In this document: positions 58,242-64,000 of the stretch, one piece after another
Layout of the letters: each line of letters opens with the position of its first letter
Position numbering within the stretch: position 1 is the first letter of the stretch
Assembly: GCF_010389155.1 (NCBI RefSeq)
Contig: NC_057768.1
Span: 6,508,501-6,572,500 of the forward strand
Direction: 5' to 3'
Source of the DNA: Erigeron canadensis
Taxonomy: Eukaryota; Streptophyta; Magnoliopsida; Asterales; Asteraceae
Length of the DNA stretch: 64,000 nt
The notes under the pieces: model-generated
Told to the model about the DNA's origin: nothing
Databases searched by the model: none
The model's input: the letters and a program-made list of their open reading frames with translations, nothing else
Program-made: the position numbers and the translations under genes

Positions 58242-58612
58242 TTTTTATTTTCCCTTTATAAAAATTATTGGGTGGTATTGAAAGTTTAGAATTTTTGGGA
58301 CATGCAAATTTACTTATTTGCCACTACACACCCATTATTTTATACCCCTGCTCTTCCATATTCTATAGCTTTCTTTCTTTGGCAAATACTCTCTTTTTTT
58401 GGCAAACAATTAAAGAAGTATGAGTAACACACAAACTGACCAAAAATCAAGAGTCGAAAACGAGGTACGTAGACATGAGAAACCCTGTCCATGGTATCTA
58501 CCTTAACGCGCGAGTACTATGCTCGTTAATAACTTATAATTATAACTCTTCTCCTTCAAAACATTATGAAACCTAACTAACCTGATATTGTTTCAACTGC
58601 TTTGTCGCTTTC

Positions 58613-58729
58613 ATTATCATCTCATTAATGTTCAAACTCATATAAATGCAATTAAAGTTACAAGTGATTATATTATCATCTCATTAATGTTCAAACTCAT
58701 ATAAATGCAATTAAAGTTACAAGTGATCA
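58613..58729. repeat. Tandem duplication, 59-bp period
   Basis: Two near-identical copies of a unit containing ATTATCATCTCATTAATG and TTCAAACTCATATAAATG. Confidence 0.9.
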
Positions 58730-58893
58730 TAATCAGTTATCTACTCAGAGAAGCAAGCAAACAACAATAGTTGACAGTGACACAGTTTGAAATGCCCAAG
58801 TTAATTTTGTGTGGGTTATCATCTATCTATCTACCAATAAAGTAAGACAGAATTGAAATGTTCTTGAAACGACACATAGTATAATTCTTGATC

Positions 58894-59190
58894 GACATGT
58901 GTCCTTTTAATTTATTTATTTTATTAAGTTAGTTTTTTTAATTATATATAAATTCAATTTTCTTATCATTAGACTTAAAATTAAACTCTAACTCTTGGCT
59001 TATAGATTCAAAACACATTATAACCTTATACACATGGCATTATCCTTGATATGTGTTCTTTTAATTAATTTACTTTTCAAAATTAGCTTTTTTAATTATA
59101 TATAAATTCAATTTCCTTATTATTAGACTTAGAACTAAACCCTAACTCTTGGATTATAGAGTCGAAACACATTATAATCTTATTTGATTG
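58894..59190. repeat. Diverged tandem duplication, about 150 bp
   Basis: The word ATTATATATAAATTCAATTT, followed by a TTAGACTTA...CTAACTCTTGG stretch and ACACATTATAA, occurs twice, with about one tenth of the bases changed. Confidence 0.7.
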
Positions 59191-59316
59191 ATCGTTTTTT
59201 CATTAATAAAATTGTCTCTTTTTATTTCTCAATTATTCAACTCCTATTACTTAGATTACTTATAATAAATTAAAGTATTAACATGAATACTTCAAAATTT
59301 TGAGTTTATAATCCGA

Positions 59317-59943
59317 AATCACAAGGTTATATGTCGTCATCAACTATGTTTACAAATTTCAATTTTGATGTGATTGTTCAAATTTAAGGTTAATCCAAAA
59401 AACTCTAACTAAACATTTATCTTATTTATTATTATTGTATATTATAATGTAGTTTCGCTCATCGGTTTTATTTAACCACAAAGAATCATGTATGTGGCAT
59501 TTTTGAATTTCTTTATAATAATATCTATATAGTTACCGTACATCGTACTGGTATTAGAACTAGTAATATATAACTAAAAGAAGATGTTGGGGGTACACTT
59601 GGCACCCCTAATCCCCCTTCTTTAGCCTAATCATAAGGCTATGTGTTGTCATCAACTATGTTTACAAGTTTCGATTTTGATGTGATTGTTAAAATTTAAG
59701 GTTAATCCAAAACTCTAACTAAACATTTATCTTATTTATTATTATTGTATATTATAATTTAGTTTCGATCATCGGTTTTATTTAACCACAATGAATCATG
59801 TATGTGGCATTTTTGAATTTCTTTATAATAATATCTATATAGCTAGTTAGCTACCGTACATCGTAATGGTATTAGAACTAGTAATATAACTAAAAGAAGA
59901 TGTTGGGGGTACACTTGACACCCCTAATCCCCCTTCTTTAGCC
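59317..59943. repeat. Tandem duplication, about 312 bp
   Basis: Copy 1 (59317-59628) and copy 2 (59629-59943) share long identical stretches such as CATCAACTATGTTTACAA, AATCATGTATGTGGCATTTT and AAGATGTTGGGGGTACACTT. A CTAG followed by T closes a weak hairpin in both copies and could be a decayed Helitron end. Confidence 0.85.
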
Positions 59944-60169
59944 TAATACTCTCTCCTTATTAATTCTCTATTATTTTAATATTTATTTAATAAATGGCTG
60001 ACATTTAATAAACAAATCTTATAAAAAAATCTTTATAATTATTATCTATATATATGTACCACCTAGAAAAAATCATCACATATCCTAAAAAAAAAAACCT
60101 ACGGTCAAAAAAAACCTACAATCGACTACCAAAAAGATTTTATTATATATATATTTTATATGAAATATT

Positions 60170-60489
60170 CATTTGAAAATTAAATTTTCTGTGAAAACTA
60201 GAAAACTGCAAAAACACATTGTGATCTGAATTTAACACAATGTTTTTTAATTGTATTTTTATAAAACACAATGTGTTTTATTGTTTAATCTAAAATACGT
60301 TGTGTTAAGTTTTAAATGACGGTGTGTTTTTGATAGTGTTGTAAATCAAAAATTTGTTCACACACACTGTGATATAAACTTAACACAATGTGTTTTCGAA
60401 AAACATATTAAAAACACATTGTGTTAAATTCGGAACACAGTTTGTTTTGACAGTTTTCTAGTTTTCACGAAAAATTTAGTTTTCGAATG
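60170..60489. mobile_element. Fold-back MITE carrying the AACACAATGTGTTT motif
   Basis: CATTTGAAAATTAAATTTTC at the left is matched inverted at the right (reverse complement CATTCGAAAACTAAATTTTT), then GTGAAAACTAGAAAACTG pairs as well. Inside, AACACAATG or its inverse occurs at least five times, for example near 60235, 60258, 60385 and 60412. It links the motif clusters at 24.9 and 30.9 kb to a mobile element family. Confidence 0.65.
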
Positions 60490-60608
60490 ATCAAAACCCT
60501 ATATTTTATTCATATTTAATCATTATTATTATTATTTAACATTGAATTCTTATGTTATTGTTATTATTATCCCTTTTAATTTAGTTTATTATCCATTATA
60601 GGTTCATT

Positions 60609-61070
60609 ATGGCTTCTTCTTTAACAACAAAAAATAAGACCACATTAATTCATTTTGAAGATCTTAAGCCAATATATGTTAACCATCATCTACGACTCCG
60701 TGTTGTGCATGTATGAACTGTTTTGGAGTGGAAAAACCCGAAGAAATTCAAAACGTTCGAGATGTTCTTTGTTGATGAATTGATATGTATTTTTCAAATT
60801 ATATATTGTACACTTTTTGTTTCTCTTTTTATTTAACTAAAGTTGAAAAAAAATTGGTAAACTGAAATCAATATTTATATGGAGTTAATTTTCATTTGTT
60901 TATTCTTTAGCTTTCGTATTAATTAAGTTGTGATATTGGTCATATTAATGGTTGCTCGAATAATACCATTACTGTTTAAATTTTTAATTTGTTTATATTT
61001 GATGGAAACCAAAAGAAATTATTGTTTGCTCGCTAGCTTTTTGTTACATAAGAAAAGCACTCTTGAATTA
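60609..61070 (+). pseudogene. Helitron-associated RPA70-like (OB-fold) fragments
   Basis: From ATG at 60609 the frame reads MASSLTTKNKTTLIHFEDLK, then PIYVNHHLRLRVVHV, a TGA, then TVLEWKNPKKFKTFEMFFVD. The pattern RLRVVHVW and a following EMFFVDE is the start of the replication-protein-A-like proteins carried by plant Helitrons, with tryptophan mutated to TGA. About 150 bp on, CDIGHINGCSNNTIT and, after a stop, FDGNQKKLLFA look like the next OB-fold. Several stops make it non-functional. It lies about 0.5 kb before a Helitron 3' end. Confidence 0.5.
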
Positions 61071-61541
61071 GCTTTGACTAAAAGAAAATCAAAAGTTGTC
61101 AACAAGAATCAATTTACTAAGAATATATATAGAAATTTATGAAGAAGAAACTTACCCATTAAGAATTAGTACTTGATCTTCGTACACAATGAAACTTCTT
61201 TATTTTTTTAATAATTAATACATGTTTATGTTTATTGATTGATATATATAGTTTAATATAAAAGCAAGCTCTGTTTCGACGACAGATACATTATTAATAA
61301 TACATAGATTAATCATAAGACAATCCTACGTTTGATATCGATCATTCTAATAATGAGTATGATTATGATATGTATGATAGGTCTTCCCCGAAAGATTAGT
61401 TTATTACGCATTACCTCTGTAACTTTTTGACTTATTTGAATTTTTTTATGTTTTATTTTTAGGTATTTTAATTTTATTTGGTATCTATTTAATATACTTG
61501 AATTTCAATTTTTTTAGCTTTAATTATTATATTTTGATTCT

Positions 61542-61571
61542 ACCCGTTCATTGGACGGGTCTGAGCACTAG
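61542..61571 (+). mobile_element. Helitron 3' terminus
   Basis: ACCCGT (61542-61547) and ACGGGT (61555-61560) form a stem with loop TCATTGG. A seven-base spacer leads to CTAG (61568-61571), followed by T. With the RPA-like fragments upstream this marks the right end of a decayed Helitron; its left end was not found. Confidence 0.6.
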
Positions 61572-64000
61572 TTTCATCAATATGCTAAGCGTTGGTTAGA
61601 TAAGTTATACATGAACTACAAGATTAAGTTATACATTAACTTACGTTTTCATCAAGTATTTTGATTGAGAATACCATTATACATCATGAATTCCTTCAAG
61701 AGTTCAACATAATTGGTATTTCTTGACTACTTGTATATGGAGGACTAATATAATGATACATAAATTCATATTAAAAGTTTATATAATCAATTCATTTTTT
61801 CCTTTGAACATCAAAAACTATTCATAATCAAGTTAACCCGACTACTTGCTGACTGGATTTGATTGAGATTTGAGAGTAACGAAGAAGTTTCATGGAAATT
61901 GTGTGGAAACGCGTTAAGACTTTTTATTCATCCTTGAACGCGTCGGTTTGGTTGGTATGCGTATTAAACTTGGAGCCCAAGCTTATTTTAAAAGTATTTA
62001 TCTTTATCTTAATAGTACGATTGGAAAATGATACATGGTCTCTCATGTGCGTACTTAATTTTTATAAGCTATGCTTTTTATTGTGGTTAATCAAAAATAT
62101 GAATGAATTAAATTATTTCTAGTAGTATTGATAAATCAAAATGATGAGTCCATTTTATACTCAGCTGAGAAGCGCCGGTAAACTTTCATGTTCTACTATT
62201 GTTTTTGAACTATCAATGTGAATAATGTAATGTAATAAACTAAGGAGATTGAATTAAAAGTTTAAAAGTTGAGGAATTAGTAGGATATCAAGGCATCCTT
62301 TTCTATGAACAACATATACAATAATGTCTTCATTTTATTTGAGTTAGTTAGCTCATACCACTAGAAATAGTTTGTTTTCTTTAATTTTTTTTTTTTGGAA
62401 CGAATTTTCTTTATGTTATTTTTATAGTTGAGCTTTAGCCACACCGTTATTCCAGTTGAGCATTTTATATGTGACTAAGGGGTATAACACGTACTTCGTA
62501 TCAGAGTTGCGTTAATATCAGAAAAAAAAAAAAGAAAACCCAACAATCACAAAAAATCAAAACGCGCGCAACATCAAAACCTCTCTATCATAAATTGTTT
62601 ACTAAAAAGTTTGTCATATCAAAATTAGATCAAAACCATTTTAATATAGTATATGTTTGCAAAAAAGCTTGACATATTAAATTAATCATGCAAAATAAAT
62701 TTGTGATTCGAAATATATATGTTTGTTTGTTCAACTAACTCGAAAATAAAATACATGTACAATGGAAGAATTTAGGCTTTTAAGTATATATTGCATATTA
62801 GGCTTTTAAGTATGGGGTTAACAAGTATATTTCTAGTATCATGCTTTTATCATGATTCAGAGCTAGAGAATTTTGACCAGAATATAGCCTAATTGTGTTT
62901 TTACATTCTTTTGATACAAACTATATGTAGTAATCAACTTTGATTTTTTAAAATGGAAAAAAAAAATAAAATTAAACGAATGAAAGATCATATAAAAAAT
63001 GTTTATTAATTAGGTCGGTATGTACCAAAAGAAAACAATAAAAAATATATGTAAAAGTGGTGAGAAAAAAAACTTTGTAAAAAAAAAGAGATTTTTTGTC
63101 TGAAAACCAATATGTAGTTTGAAATCTAGTCAAAAGTAGTTGATTTTTAAAGTTGATTAGGGATATGACCCAAGTGTTTACAAGCAGAAAAAACATTGAC
63201 ACTTTAAACATTTAACCGTTAAACTAAATAAAATAAATTTATACGACATCGCATAGTAGTATAGTACAATTAAATTTGAGTCACCAAGACACCAAGTACC
63301 ACAAGAGCTCATCATATGTTTAAAGTGGATTTTCTCATTTTGATTTCGACACTTATGATTGTTGTCAAGAAAAATAACGGGATCACCCAACAAATTCTTT
63401 TGCTGCATAGACCACGCACTCGAACCAATCATAGCCTTTGCTTACAAATTCTATTGGAAGTGTTTCTAGCATTTGTTGTTTGATCAAGTTATTTTTCTAA
63501 TTATTGGCCCAATAAGCTATAAATGCTTTTCGTGCTAAAAGCCCGCAAAGTTTTAAAGAGGATTTCATTTGGCCCAATAGCTTCAACAAAACCGAAGTGT
63601 TGATGGTACCCAAGACAAGAGCCTGCAAACTTCTAAGATGCTTTCAAGGCCTTTTTGTCAAATTACTATACAATATTACAAATCCAAGCAAGTACTATTA
63701 TATGATTGAATTGATTGTATCGGTTGTCTAGCAATTTGAAATTTTCATAAAACCGTCGTGCCATGTATCGTGATGTAGTGTTTTCGGTTCAGTTTTAATA
63801 TTGAGTTTGGGATGAAACCCGTTTGGTATTGGGTGGTATCGGTGTACAACTTCATATGGAATTTCATCTTTTATCCTTAAAAGAAATAAAAGATATAAAT
63901 ATAAATATTTCAATAAGTTTTGGACCCTTAGCAACATTGCATTTCAATATTTCATCCCACCCATGACTGCTTACCTCCCACCATCCTTCTATGTTATAAT
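61572..64000. other. Right flank, no gene supported
   Basis: This is AT-rich sequence with poly-A and poly-T runs. Open frames of 60-84 codons at 61892-62122, 62972-63211, 63178-63432 and 63728-63937 match nothing I know. The minus-strand frame at 63432 (MIGSSAWSMQQKNLLGDPVI) has the most protein-like composition but overlaps the 62972-63211 frame and stands alone. Confidence 0.35.

Noticed and set aside
59560..59590. Helitron end at CTAGT after a weak hairpin
   Set aside because: The stem has a bulge in one copy and a mismatch in the other, and it is duplicated as part of the 312-bp tandem repeat; too weak to call.
63178..63432. 84-codon minus-strand frame starting MIGSSAWSMQQ
   Set aside because: Protein-like composition, but no family recognised, no neighbours and no splice signals; not enough to call a gene.
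1..64000. CRISPR arrays, bacterial operons, ribosomal or tRNA genes
   Set aside because: None seen; the tandem repeats lack unique spacers of constant length, and intron structure shows a plant nuclear genome.

Overview
The window looks like nuclear DNA of a flowering plant. Genes are sparse and split by introns. The sequence between them is AT-rich and full of transposon remains (CACTA, Harbinger, hAT, Stowaway/Mariner, Helitron, Ty1/copia, LINE, SINE-like). Splice sites, gene families and repeat types all fit a eudicot. The F-box/LRR gene with its basic C-terminal tail and the LTR ends of the TGTAACA type made me think of Asteraceae, but that is a guess.

Four host genes are supported, all on the minus strand. 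(1) At 1151-1412 are the first two exons of a cytosolic Xaa-Pro aminopeptidase (APP1 type); the rest runs off the left edge. (2) At 9253-11583 is a two-exon NAD(P)H:quinone reductase of the FQR1-like type, 252 aa. (3) At 14587-18262 is a three-exon F-box/LRR protein of about 517 aa. (4) At 52373-55202 is an eight-exon calmodulin-binding protein 60 (CBP60), 539 aa, whose exon phases all agree. As I recall, Arabidopsis also carries an FQR1-like gene next to APP1 (At4g36750/At4g36760), so the left end may be a conserved gene pair.

Layout. 1.6-3.6 kb: a Harbinger element with matching terminal repeats and TTA duplications, containing only the transposase gene. 3.6-8.5 kb: nested and fold-back MITEs. 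11.9-13.6 kb: broken pieces of a Harbinger accessory protein and a FAR1-like factor. 20.7-24.7 kb: a Helitron end, a palindromic MITE, and a decayed nucleotidyltransferase gene followed by a Ulp1-protease-like scrap. 24.9-31.1 kb: a composite repeat locus. It has tandem repeats around the motif AACACAATGTGTTT and about ten units rich in TTTAGGG/CCCTAAA that can fold into hairpins. Two nested LINE copies that carry ORF1 but no reverse transcriptase are inserted in it. 32.8-38.4 kb: a complete Ty1/copia element with three stop codons. 38.8-47.3 kb: a large inverted repeat with arms of about 1.4 kb, later broken by a 3.3-kb LTR-type insertion, a Helitron and a small MITE. 47.5-52.2 kb: a truncated copia, a 5'-truncated LINE, a SINE-like piece and a MITE. 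55.2-64 kb: repeats, a Helitron remnant with RPA-like fragments, and no host gene that I can support.

The host genes do not form a pathway or operon. The most unusual structures are the inverted repeat (a possible hairpin-RNA locus that looks like a duplicated promoter and 5' leader), the ORF1-only LINE family, and the telomere-like hairpin array.
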